Made by a program: the position numbers and the translations under genes
Assembly: GCA_036505615.1 (NCBI GenBank)
Contig: DASXTB010000488.1
Location: 1 to 8,435, forward strand
DNA from: DASXTB01 sp036505615
GTDB lineage: Bacteria > Acidobacteriota > UBA6911 > JACQSX01
Reading direction: 5' to 3'
DNA: 8,435 nt
Notes under the pieces: generated by a model
Databases searched by the model: none
What the model was told of the DNA's origin: nothing
The model's input: only the letters and a program-made list of their open reading frames with translations
In this document: positions 1-6,696 of the stretch, in pieces
How positions within the stretch are numbered: the stretch's first letter is position 1
Layout of the letters: each line of letters begins with the position of its first letter

Positions 1-288
1 GCTCCCTGAGTTGCGCAGTTTTGCAGCAAAAAACTGTCGAGCCGTAGAAAACGACCGTGAACGGGATTGAGCCTGCAACGTGTGCCTCGCGCGCGCGCGG
101 GGAAAGAGTCGGCTCATAGTTTTAGCTCTGCTTTTTGAGTGAATTTTCGCAGCCCATGATCAGGGCCCGTTGTCAAGACAGCGGCTGACGGGTTCCGGTT
201 AGCACGTGGAGTTGAGCTAGCTGTGCAATTTGGCATTGACAGCCCAACTCTTTTTTCATCATCATGTGTAAGGAGGAGGAATACTCCA
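1..288. other. Intergenic region with weak hairpin and CG tract
   Basis: I see no gene here. An inverted repeat CAGTTTT (16-22) / AAAACTG (30-36) with a 7-nt loop could be a relic of an upstream transcript end, but no T-run follows it. Positions 88-99 are a perfect (CG)6 alternation. CCCGT (166-170) and ACGGG (188-192) form another short inverted repeat around TGTCAAGACA. The right end holds the possible promoter and ribosome binding site of the first gene. Confidence 0.6.
236..265 (+). promoter_or_regulatory. Possible sigma70-type promoter for the 289-2270 operon
   Basis: TTGACA at 236-241 is a perfect -35 consensus. CATCAT at 260-265 matches four of six -10 positions with an 18-bp spacer. 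Transcription would start about 15-20 nt before the ATG at 289, leaving a short leader that contains the ribosome binding site. The -10 is weak, so this is a suggestion from sequence only. Confidence 0.35.
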
Positions 289-717
289 ATGAAAAACGAA
301 AGGTTGAGCGTCTTGCTGGCCGCCTTTGTTTGCGGGTTATTGTCTTGCGTAGCTGTTGGACAAGGCTATCGGCCGACGCAGAAAACTTTTACCAAAGCGG
401 AAGTTTCTGAAATCATGTCGCTCTTAAAAGGGCGGGATCCCAATCATTACCGGATCATTTTGCCCAAGTTTGAGAATGGCCGGATCGTTGGTTCGGAAAC
501 GTATGGCCGCCTGCCTGTGACCCAGGTCCGCCGGCTGGCTTCCCTGAGCAACGTGCCCTATAGCGAGAACGGCAATCTGCAGGCGATCTTCCAAAGCTGC
601 AACGGCGGCGGAGCGGGCTCTCACGTCGAGTCCCAAACTCCAGGCACGGACATTGGCAGACGAATCGACAGGATCGTTCGGAATATCGGCAGGAGCGAGT
701 TCGTCTTGATCTATTAG
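289..717 (+). CDS. Small exported protein of unknown function
   Basis: A 142-residue protein that I do not recognise. I chose the ATG at 289 over the in-frame GTG at 223 because AGGAGGAGGA (271-280) is an excellent ribosome binding site at the right distance, and because the protein then opens with a signal peptide: MKNERLS, a hydrophobic core (residues 8-24), then GQGY. Cys20 in LLSC only loosely resembles a lipobox, so secretion by signal peptidase I after VAVG is at least as likely as a lipoprotein. The mature part starts with a polar helix (KTFTKAEVSEIMSLL), has a glycine cluster (CNGGGAG) near residue 105, and ends in a hydrophobic FVLIY. It is the first gene of a run, 14 bp ahead of the next, so it probably acts at the envelope with the two membrane proteins downstream. 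Confidence 0.75.
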   Translation: MKNERLSVLLAAFVCGLLSCVAVGQGYRPTQKTFTKAEVSEIMSLLKGRDPNHYRIILPKFENGRIVGSETYGRLPVTQVRRLASLSNVPYSENGNLQAIFQSCNGGGAGSHVESQTPGTDIGRRIDRIVRNIGRSEFVLIY

Positions 718-731
718 TCTGCAAGCTCCGG

Positions 732-1217
732 ATGCGTATCACACGCGCTCTGCTTGTAGTTGCTGTGCTTTTGCACTTGCTGTTGGTGGCGCTATTCATT
801 TGGACTGGCTTCGCCGAAGACTGGCCGGGAAAACTTCCGGGAGCACTTCGTGTTTACAAAAACCTCTCAGGCACATTTCGTGATTATGCGTTCTTTGCTC
901 CAGCAGTGGCGAGTGACCTGAAGGCTGGATTCCTGGTGACGGATACCGCGGGAGAAGAAACCTTTGTAAATTTCGTCGCGAAGAACCGCGAGGTCGGCTT
1001 CCGATACAACTGCATAATCGCCGCATGCATGAGAGACGTCCGAGGACGGGATCTCTTTGCCCAGTCATGGGCTGCATTGCCACTCGGCAGCAACCCCGAC
1101 GCCAATCGCGTCACGGTGATGGTTAAGACGCTAGACCTTCCCTCCATGCGCGATTACCGAGCCGGGAAGCGTCCCGAGTGGAAAACAGTCTATGTCGGTG
1201 AATTTGGACGTCTGTAG
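732..1217 (+). CDS. HTTM-partner single-pass membrane protein (FFAP motif)
   Basis: A 161-residue protein with one clear N-terminal membrane segment (about residues 5-27, LLVVAVLLHLLLVALFIW) and a non-cytoplasmic or peripheral domain after it. The segment YKNLSGTFRDYAFFAPAV (about residues 42-59) resembles the tryptophan/FAP-containing segment of small proteins, such as the DUF5819 type, commonly encoded beside HTTM-domain genes; that likeness is from memory and was not tested. The ATG at 732 has no strong Shine-Dalgarno and lies 14 bp after the previous stop, so translation may depend on coupling. It ends 15 bp before the HTTM gene. I infer a partner or accessory subunit of that membrane protein; the biochemical role is unknown. 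Confidence 0.75.
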   Translation: MRITRALLVVAVLLHLLLVALFIWTGFAEDWPGKLPGALRVYKNLSGTFRDYAFFAPAVASDLKAGFLVTDTAGEETFVNFVAKNREVGFRYNCIIAACMRDVRGRDLFAQSWAALPLGSNPDANRVTVMVKTLDLPSMRDYRAGKRPEWKTVYVGEFGRL

Positions 1218-1232
1218 AGCCGCATCCAACGA

Positions 1233-2270
1233 TTGAAGTGCCACTCTCCCATCGCTCGATTCGCTCGTCGCGCGTCGGCACTGATTGAAAGGTTTATCGC
1301 AGATGGCGCTGACCCTTACGCGCTCGGTTTCTTTCGAATCGCAGTTAGTGTCGTCGCGATTATCCAGGTGTTTATCCTCTGGCCCTACCTTCTGCAGCTC
1401 TATGGCAACTTCGGATTCATTCAATGGGCCCTAATCGAAACAGAGACCGATACATGGCTGCCCAGCGTCGGGAAACTGGCGATCCTATTACAGCCGTACC
1501 GTGTATCCTCTAGCGCATGTGTTCAGGGAGTCTTTGTTTTCTACGCCCTTAGCTTGCTTGGACTTCTTGTCGGCTGGAAAACGAGGCTGTTTGCAATCAG
1601 CTCGTGGCTGGCTCACACGCTCGCTGTCAACAGCGGATACATTTCTCTCTATGGAGTGGATACGATGATACATATCTGCCTCTTTTATTGCGCGTGGATG
1701 CCAGTCGGCCACTGCTTCTCCCTCGACCAGAACTACCGTCAAGGTCCGGTGAGTCCGTCGTTCTTTGCCGGGATTTCAATGCGGACCTTGCAGCTTCACC
1801 TTTGCATCATTTATTTTAGCACTGGGTTGGCTAAGGTGAAGGGCCTGCAGTGGTGGACGGGAGACGCTCTCTGGCGCGCGTTCATGCAGCCCCAGTTTTC
1901 CGTATTTGATTTGTCGTGGCTCGCTTGGGCTCCGTGGCTGGCGCAAATTGGGTGCTGGTTGGTGATGTTGATCGAAGTGGGATATCCCTTTCTCATCTGG
2001 CCGGCAAAGTCCCGGCCAATCTGGGTGATTGCGACGATCGCGCTCCATCTCGGCATCGGAATGATCATGGGGCTATGGATGTTTTCGATCATGATGATCG
2101 TGATGACCTTCTCGGCATTCGGCTTGAGGCTTATACTGAATCGAATGTCGTACGGGCAACTCCGGACGGTTCAGATTTCGGAAGGTCCGCGAACCACAAC
2201 CTTTTCCGCCTTTTACGCGGTCTCACGCGCTAGCGGCCCGGAAATTTCAGCCGTTCACATGATGTTGTGA
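1233..2270 (+). CDS. HTTM-domain membrane protein (vitamin K gamma-carboxylase-like)
   Basis: A 345-residue polytopic protein with about seven hydrophobic segments (roughly 29-56, 94-113, 119-133, 142-158, 186-203, 232-256, 261-295). The order of motifs fits the HTTM family: LGFFRIAVS near residue 31, GWKTRLFAI at 114-122, MPVGHCFSLDQ at 156-166, then YFSTGLAK followed by WWTGDALW at 194-214, and ALHLGIGMIMG at 270-280. Lys201 falls where, as I recall, the catalytic-base lysine of human gamma-glutamyl carboxylase lies. Bacterial members are of uncertain function and most probably do not carboxylate clotting-type substrates. The start is TTG at 1233; no ATG or GTG lies before the conserved part in this frame. 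The polar tail after residue 300 looks cytoplasmic or disordered. Last gene of the operon. Confidence 0.85.
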   Translation: MKCHSPIARFARRASALIERFIADGADPYALGFFRIAVSVVAIIQVFILWPYLLQLYGNFGFIQWALIETETDTWLPSVGKLAILLQPYRVSSSACVQGVFVFYALSLLGLLVGWKTRLFAISSWLAHTLAVNSGYISLYGVDTMIHICLFYCAWMPVGHCFSLDQNYRQGPVSPSFFAGISMRTLQLHLCIIYFSTGLAKVKGLQWWTGDALWRAFMQPQFSVFDLSWLAWAPWLAQIGCWLVMLIEVGYPFLIWPAKSRPIWVIATIALHLGIGMIMGLWMFSIMMIVMTFSAFGLRLILNRMSYGQLRTVQISEGPRTTTFSAFYAVSRASGPEISAVHMML

Positions 2271-2340
2271 TTCACGTTTTGCGATGAGACTGGGAACGTT
2301 ATCAGAGACCTGAGCATAAGGGCGAATTCAAGCACACCGC
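2271..2340. other. Convergent intergenic gap, no clear terminator
   Basis: Seventy bases between the ends of two converging genes. The only symmetry is a 5-bp A+T-rich stem TCACA/TGTGA at 2255-2270, overlapping the HTTM stop and followed by TTCACGTTTT. It is too weak to call an intrinsic terminator, so termination may be factor-dependent on both sides. Confidence 0.4.
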
Positions 2341-5300
2341 TTAATGGCAATACACCGCTAGCACAGTGCCCGTGCCGGGATGGCCCGGATTCGGTGCATA
2401 GCCCGGGTTCGTCTTGACCACGACGATCGCGGGCACGTTCCCTGAGATAGTTGGGCCGGACTTACTAATCGTGCTCGAAACGACTACACCCATAAACGGT
2501 GGCAGCGTGGCCGGCGGATTTGAGCTGGCGCCTGGACTGGTCGTCCAGGTGTCGCCGCAGACAGGTGGGTTAGTGCTAACGTCAGAGGCGAAACCCTTGA
2601 AGCTGGGTGGAGCACTCCCGCCGGTGAGTACGTTCTGGTTGGACCATGTGGCGCTCCAGAACGTAACAGTGTTGGGACCGACCACAGCCGTCTGATCTCC
2701 GAGCACGAAGGAGCCGTGATCAAGGAAGGCAAAGATAAGCGTGTTGCCTGACGCTGAGGATGGCAGGTAATAGTCGTCGCCAGCGAAGTTGGCGGAAACG
2801 ACGCCGGGGCCGGAAGGCTGGTTCACGACAATCGGACAAGACGCGCGACCCGTGGGGTCAGTTGTGCCGGTGCAGGTCTGTGCAGTGGCACCAGTGCCCA
2901 GAGTAAAGGCGACCTGCCGGCTGACAATGGGTACGGTGCCATCCTCCAGCAGCACACCAGATACGTTAGCTGTGGTGTTATTCGCGATTATTGTATCGCC
3001 CGTGTAGCTCAGCGTGGTTTCCTCTTTGGTGATGGTGAATGGTGCAGACGCGCTACTGGGCTGGTATAGGCCAGCGCCCGCAAACTTGGCCTCCACCGTG
3101 TAGGGTCCGGGAATCTGGTTGAGCGTCAGGTCGCACGAGGCCGCGCCGGACGCGCTAGTGGTGCCTGAGCAGCTCTGTGTTCCGATTGTAAATGTGACAG
3201 GCTGATTGGCGATCCCCGCTGAAGTTCCACTAAGAGTGAGGGTGGCGGAAAGAGTAGCGGTGTCGTGGAAGTCCTCCGTAGTAGCGCCGGTATACGTGAG
3301 CGTCGTGGATGTCGAGCACACCACAAAGGAATTGAAGAAGTTTCGTGGTGCCCCCGACACCGGCTGACCGGCGCTAGATGAGAACACCGTATAGAGACGG
3401 CCTAGGACGCAGGCGCTGCCGTTGTAGTCACCGTATTTCACGGCGCCGTTTCCAGTGGTGCAGGTTTCCTGAGTATTGGTTACCGGATTCAGACCGCACT
3501 TGACTCCCCCCACGCCCGTGAAATCACACCGGGTGTTTGTCGAGGGATCTGGACTAGGCGCGGGGACAAGTTTGCAGACGCCTGCATTCTGTGGCTGAGA
3601 GCAGTTCTCCGAGTCGAACGGGCTGCGAGGAGCCGCTGGCCACGTGGTGCATTGGGGATCTGAAGTTGCAGAAATCTTAAACTCGTCACTATTTGCGACG
3701 AGGTTGCCCGCGGAAAGTCCGGCACTTGCCGCAAAGTAGTCGGTCAAATCATTGTTGGCTGTAGTGGCGGCCCGCCGGTCGTACCAGGTAACGAAAGCGC
3801 TGCCACATGTGGCGCAGACCCACGGATGATAGCGACGCGCATTGACGCTCGTTTGGATTGTAACGGGCGGCCGCCAATTCACGCCGCCATCCGTGGAATC
3901 CGCCACCAGGATATTTTCGTTGTTCGCGGCCGTGTTGTTCGCCCACGCCCCGTAGACATGGTTGGCATTCGTGTCGTCCACCGTGACCGTCGGGCCGGAG
4001 AGGATATTGCCGTCGTTACAGCGATCAAGTCCACTAAACCCGTTCACTGCCTCGCAGCCAGCGAAATCGGTGAAGGCGCTCACCGGTCTCGGGAAGCCAC
4101 CCGCCGCCCTCGTCATCGCGGCCGCCGAGGTGGTGCACGAATTGAACTTGTCGATCCTGACATTCCCGCCGTTTCGGAATATCACATAGAAGAACCCGTC
4201 TCCTCCTACGGCGACCCTGGGAAAATCGGAGCCCGGCTCAAGCGCGAATAGGGGCGCCCACGTGGCGCCGCTGTCGGGAGAGCAAGTGACAAAAGAGCCA
4301 TTTGCTCCGCAACCGCCCTGGCAGTTTCTAATCGCCATATAGACCCGATCTGCGCCTCCGCCGCCCGCGTTAACCCGGTCAGCAGCGATGTGCTCCTGGT
4401 CGAGGCTGCAGGCACCGCCGCCGGAGTTCGCACACACGGCAGCGTTAACTAGGGCGCCGAAAGTCTGACCGTTAGTCGTTGATGCGGCTACTTCCACGCA
4501 GTTGCTGTTGGTTGGACAAGCAGCGGCACAATTGGTGCCGAAACACCCAAGTGCTGCGTGATAAAAGTTACCGCTCTGCGCGAATGCGACGGAGCTATCA
4601 CCATCACTGACGGGGAGGAAACCGCTGAATGGAAATGTCTGGCCGCCGTCGTTAGAAGTGATCCATCTGCGCTGCTTAACGATCACGATATTCGTGCCAT
4701 TGTTGGAGACTGCTACCTCAAGTTCACCATTGTTTCCGTTGTTAACGGTCACCGGCGGAAAGATGGGAGGTCCGGCACCCGCGGCTGGCAAAGGCGTCGG
4801 CGCTCTTGTTCGGACGCCTACTAGCCTGTCAAGCCACGCGCGGAAAAACGAGAGGAATTGCCACCGCTTGGGAGCGGTAACACCGGTTTGGGGAGAGGGA
4901 GAGCGACTTGGCGAGCTTTTGAGCTTATTCAGTTCTTGTTCCACCTGGGCTGGATTGCCCGTTGACCGAAACACGAGGCTCTGGCCTATGGCTAGCACCA
5001 AGTCCTTGAGTTGCTGGTCAGCATTGGACGGCAGATCGCCCTCCAGGCGGACTAGCAGGTTATCTGCTGCGACCGCCGTTGTGATTTGAACCATATTAGG
5101 ATCGGGGAAGGGCGGGGCGTCGCCGGGTTGAGGTCTTTTGACGAGCTGCACGCGCTGCAAGGCTGGCCAGCCAGCGATGGCGAGGAATGTTGAGCGCTGA
5201 CTGGATTCATTCGCGTACTCTGCGAGTTGGCTTACTGCGTCGGCGTGATCAATTCTCTCCAAATAGCCGATGACTAGTCGAACGGTAGGCTTGGCGGTAT

Positions 5301-5562
5301 CCTGCTTTTCGGCAGGCACGTTTAGAATAACCCATGAGTTCACAGTCGGCTGACCCACCGACCAGCCTTGCGGGAACCGCACCGTGATGCCTTTCTCTCG
5401 GATGCTTAGAGTCTGCGTGAGGGGCGTGCTTGCTTGGGTCGGTTGACCCTGTCCGACGAGCGTTTTGACAGCGCCCAATGGCAGTACGGCCAATAATGCC
5501 AAAATCACGCCAAGACTAAGCAATGTGCTTCCAAAAACGTTTCGGATGATTTTTGTTCTCAT
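2341..5562 (-). CDS. Large exported Asp-box propeller protein with Ig-like repeats
   Basis: A 1073-residue exported protein. The ATG at 5562 is preceded by AAGGAAA (5577-5571) at 8 nt, and residues 1-36 form a signal or anchor sequence (KIIRN, then LLSLGVILALLAVLPLG). Residues about 52-200 (GITVRFPQGW, then a late AVAADNLLVRLEG) resemble the PsbP/DUF1795-like fold. A low-complexity Pro/Ser linker (about 215-230) leads to a beta-propeller of sialidase type with four Asp-box-like motifs: SNDGGQTF (303-310), STTNGQTF (361-368), SPDSGATW (428-435), STDGGVNW (556-563). The propeller is rich in cysteines, fitting an oxidising, extracytoplasmic location. Two tandem Ig-like domains follow (about 750-845 and 846-944, both with a TLTYTG/TLSYTG start), then a distinct beta-rich domain to the C-terminus ending YCH. 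There is no LPXTG, PEP-CTERM or SLH motif. The catalytic Arg triad of sialidases was not evident, so binding or structural roles are as likely as hydrolysis. Confidence 0.85.
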   Translation of the reverse strand: MRTKIIRNVFGSTLLSLGVILALLAVLPLGAVKTLVGQGQPTQASTPLTQTLSIREKGITVRFPQGWSVGQPTVNSWVILNVPAEKQDTAKPTVRLVIGYLERIDHADAVSQLAEYANESSQRSTFLAIAGWPALQRVQLVKRPQPGDAPPFPDPNMVQITTAVAADNLLVRLEGDLPSNADQQLKDLVLAIGQSLVFRSTGNPAQVEQELNKLKSSPSRSPSPQTGVTAPKRWQFLSFFRAWLDRLVGVRTRAPTPLPAAGAGPPIFPPVTVNNGNNGELEVAVSNNGTNIVIVKQRRWITSNDGGQTFPFSGFLPVSDGDSSVAFAQSGNFYHAALGCFGTNCAAACPTNSNCVEVAASTTNGQTFGALVNAAVCANSGGGACSLDQEHIAADRVNAGGGGADRVYMAIRNCQGGCGANGSFVTCSPDSGATWAPLFALEPGSDFPRVAVGGDGFFYVIFRNGGNVRIDKFNSCTTSAAAMTRAAGGFPRPVSAFTDFAGCEAVNGFSGLDRCNDGNILSGPTVTVDDTNANHVYGAWANNTAANNENILVADSTDGGVNWRPPVTIQTSVNARRYHPWVCATCGSAFVTWYDRRAATTANNDLTDYFAASAGLSAGNLVANSDEFKISATSDPQCTTWPAAPRSPFDSENCSQPQNAGVCKLVPAPSPDPSTNTRCDFTGVGGVKCGLNPVTNTQETCTTGNGAVKYGDYNGSACVLGRLYTVFSSSAGQPVSGAPRNFFNSFVVCSTSTTLTYTGATTEDFHDTATLSATLTLSGTSAGIANQPVTFTIGTQSCSGTTSASGAASCDLTLNQIPGPYTVEAKFAGAGLYQPSSASAPFTITKEETTLSYTGDTIIANNTTANVSGVLLEDGTVPIVSRQVAFTLGTGATAQTCTGTTDPTGRASCPIVVNQPSGPGVVSANFAGDDYYLPSSASGNTLIFAFLDHGSFVLGDQTAVVGPNTVTFWSATWSNQNVLTGGSAPPSFKGFASDVSTNPPVCGDTWTTSPGASSNPPATLPPFMGVVVSSTISKSGPTISGNVPAIVVVKTNPGYAPNPGHPGTGTVLAVYCH

Positions 5563-5780
5563 AATATGTGTTTCCTTCGTAAGAGTTTTCGCCGCGTTGC
5601 AGAAAGAGGATTCGCCGCGTGGACCTGCTGATCACGCACAAGTCCCAAGGAAGGCGAGGTGTTCACGATGGTTCTGCTAGATCGCGTTTCAATACTGCTC
5701 GACTGACGGCCCCTCTCGTTAAGTCGAGCAGCAAAAAGATTGCCATAGAGGCCAGCCTTCGGATCCCTTATCGTCTTCAT
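5559..5780 (-). CDS. Doubtful small ORF overlapping the start of the large gene
   Basis: A possible 73-residue protein starting MKTIRDPKAGLYGN at 5780, with GGAG seven nt before the ATG and a TGA that overlaps the ATG of the downstream large gene by four bases (ATGA). In that layout it would be translationally coupled. Against it: third-position G+C is about 50 percent and uninformative, the composition is ordinary, there is no recognisable domain, and the large gene has its own ribosome binding site. The start region sits inside the inverted repeat at 5772-5796. It may be chance. Confidence 0.2.
   Translation of the reverse strand: MKTIRDPKAGLYGNLFAARLNERGRQSSSIETRSSRTIVNTSPSLGLVRDQQVHAANPLSATRRKLLRRKHIL
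5695..5731. repeat. Perfect 10-bp inverted repeat
   Basis: CTGCTCGACT (5695-5704) and AGTCGAGCAG (5722-5731) are perfectly complementary around a 17-nt loop. On the minus strand it lies about 130-170 nt upstream of the large gene's start. No T-run follows on either strand (CAAAAAG on plus, TATTG on minus), so it is not a standard terminator. It could be part of a structured leader or a DNA site. Confidence 0.65.
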
Positions 5781-5796
5781 AAAGCTCCTGAAGACG
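5772..5796. repeat. Perfect 8-bp inverted repeat
   Basis: CGTCTTCA (5772-5779) and TGAAGACG (5789-5796) pair perfectly around a 9-nt loop. Read on the minus strand the loop is GGAGCTTTA, so the GGAG and the ATG of the doubtful small ORF would sit in the loop and at the edge of the stem. Confidence 0.6.
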
Positions 5797-5816
5797 CTAA
5801 GAATGTGGAGCGGATA

Positions 5817-5835
5817 TCTGGAATTGAATTCCAGA
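5817..5835. repeat. 19-bp perfect palindrome (9-bp arms, 1-nt centre)
   Basis: TCTGGAATT (5817-5825), G, AATTCCAGA (5827-5835). The one-base centre is more typical of a protein-binding operator than an RNA hairpin. It lies about 255-275 nt upstream of the minus-strand large gene. Confidence 0.6.
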
Positions 5836-5922
5836 CTTGTTGGGAACTCAATACGGTCACAGCTAATTTCTCCTTCTCTCAATGATTGACCCAGCGATTG
5901 CAGGTCTGAAAGAGGGGAAGAA

Positions 5923-6284
5923 ATGCCGAGAGAGAGCATTCTTACCCTGCCCCCGGATTCAGATCGTAACGAAAGAGATTTACGAAAACCCTGTTCAATC
6001 TGTCAAGCCAGAAATTTGCGCGTACACTTCGATTCGAATACGAGAAGCTTCCGCCCGAAGAGAAAGAACACTTCGCGAAGTGCCGGGGTGAAATCGGTCA
6101 AGGTGCGAGGCTCGGTCGAGGGCGATATTTTTGTGAGTGAGCGCTGCGAACTCCAGGCCGGTTGCAAGAATCTATCCAATTACGACTGACTGAGGGCGCG
6201 TTGCCGAATTGGAAACGCGTGCCCGATATCGCTAAGGAGAATTCGCCTTCTGGCGAGGACGCGGCGGAGCCCCACACGGAATAG
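5923..6284 (+). pseudogene. Probable decayed small gene with frame changes
   Basis: I do not recognise the family. An ATG at 5923 follows AGAGGGG (5911-5917). The protein reads MPRESILTLPPDSDRN, then a Cys pair CSIC and ARNLRVHF. At 6028-6037 the bases TTCGA occur twice in tandem; removing one copy joins RVHF to EYEKLPPEEKEHFAKC, which is more protein-like than the frame that continues. That second frame meets a TGA at 6138-6140 but then stays open to TAG at 6282-6284 with convincing text (EGALPNWKRVPDIAKENSPS). The unshifted frame also stays open, to 6189, ending ERCELQAGCKNLSNYD. So three stretches of plausible protein lie in two frames, the pattern of a gene damaged by at least one 5-bp duplication. 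The alternative is an intact, unknown 88-residue protein (5923-6189). Confidence 0.4.
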
Positions 6285-6286
6285 CG

Positions 6287-6358
6287 ATTCGCGTTTACGA
6301 TGAAGCGGGCAACGCGATCGAGACGCACGAGCACGCGGGCGATTTCAAAGATTGGTGA
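6287..6358 (+). pseudogene. Start-less coding tail ending ETHEHAGDFKDW
   Basis: This frame reads IRVYDEAGNAIETHEHAGDFKDW and stops at TGA 6356-6358. It opens at 6236 after a stop and contains no ATG, GTG or TTG, so it cannot be translated on its own by normal rules. The text is clearly protein-like and its last 36 bases recur at 7199-7234. It overlaps or follows the end of the decayed gene before it, and is either that gene's original 3' end in another frame or the remnant of a separate tiny gene. Confidence 0.4.
6323..6358 (+). repeat. Direct repeat, copy 1 (36 bp)
   Basis: Encodes THEHAGDFKDW-stop and matches copy 2 at 7199-7234 at 34 of 36 bases. It ends 59 bp before the first gene of the two-gene module. 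The similarity stops abruptly upstream of the repeat. Confidence 0.8.
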
Positions 6359-6417
6359 ACTTTTCACTCGCATCGCATCGCACTTCTCACTAAAACGGCT
6401 GATCGGAGGTGGAAGCT

Positions 6418-6696
6418 ATGCCCATTATTCGCGTGACGAGAAAGCAGATCGAGGCGGCCAACAAGGCCCGCGAAGCCGCCTTGAAGAAGGATGACGATTT
6501 TCGACGATACGAGGAGCAGCGCCAGCGCTTCGAGGAGATCGCCAAAGCTCGCGAAGCCGCTTTGAAGAAAGATGACGATTTTCGGCAATACGAGGAGCAG
6601 CGCCAGCGCTTCGAGGAGGCCGGCAAGGCTCGCGAAGCCGCCTTGCAGAAGGGGCAAAAAGCTGCCGTGGTCCGCAAGGAGGAGCAATCCTCATGA
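6418..6696 (+). CDS. Charged coiled-coil protein with 27-residue tandem repeats
   Basis: A 92-residue cytoplasmic-type protein. The ATG at 6418 has GGAGGT (6405-6410) seven nt upstream, preferred over the in-frame GTG at 6409. After a short head (MPIIRVTRKQIEAANK), residues 17-43 and 44-70 are near-identical repeats AREAALKKDDDFR..YEEQRQRFEE, with a third truncated copy (AREAALQK) from residue 71. The two full DNA units (6466-6546, 6547-6627) match at 72 of 81 bases, and five of the nine changes are synonymous, which argues for a real, constrained protein. Density of K, R, E, D and A with no Cys, Trp or Pro beyond residue 2 predicts a long helix or coiled coil. It shares an ATGA overlap with the next gene, so the two products are probably made together and may bind each other. 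Family unknown. Confidence 0.75.
   Translation: MPIIRVTRKQIEAANKAREAALKKDDDFRRYEEQRQRFEEIAKAREAALKKDDDFRQYEEQRQRFEEAGKAREAALQKGQKAAVVRKEEQSS
6466..6648 (+). repeat. Tandem 81-bp coding repeat, about 2.3 units
   Basis: Units at 6466-6546 and 6547-6627 plus a partial third from 6628 encoding AREAALQ. Unit length is 27 codons, so gain or loss of a unit keeps frame. Confidence 0.85.

Noticed and set aside
88..99. (CG)6 tract as a functional element
   Set aside because: Short and common in G+C-rich DNA; no link to a gene or structure.
2255..2280. Terminator at the end of the HTTM gene
   Set aside because: The stem is only five A+T-rich pairs and the following TTCACGTTTT is broken; not strong enough to call.
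3826..5089. Plus-strand ORFs opposite the large gene (for example 3826-4251 and 4658-5089)
   Set aside because: They lie wholly inside the 1073-residue minus-strand gene, whose domains are recognisable; no independent ribosome binding site or domain was seen.
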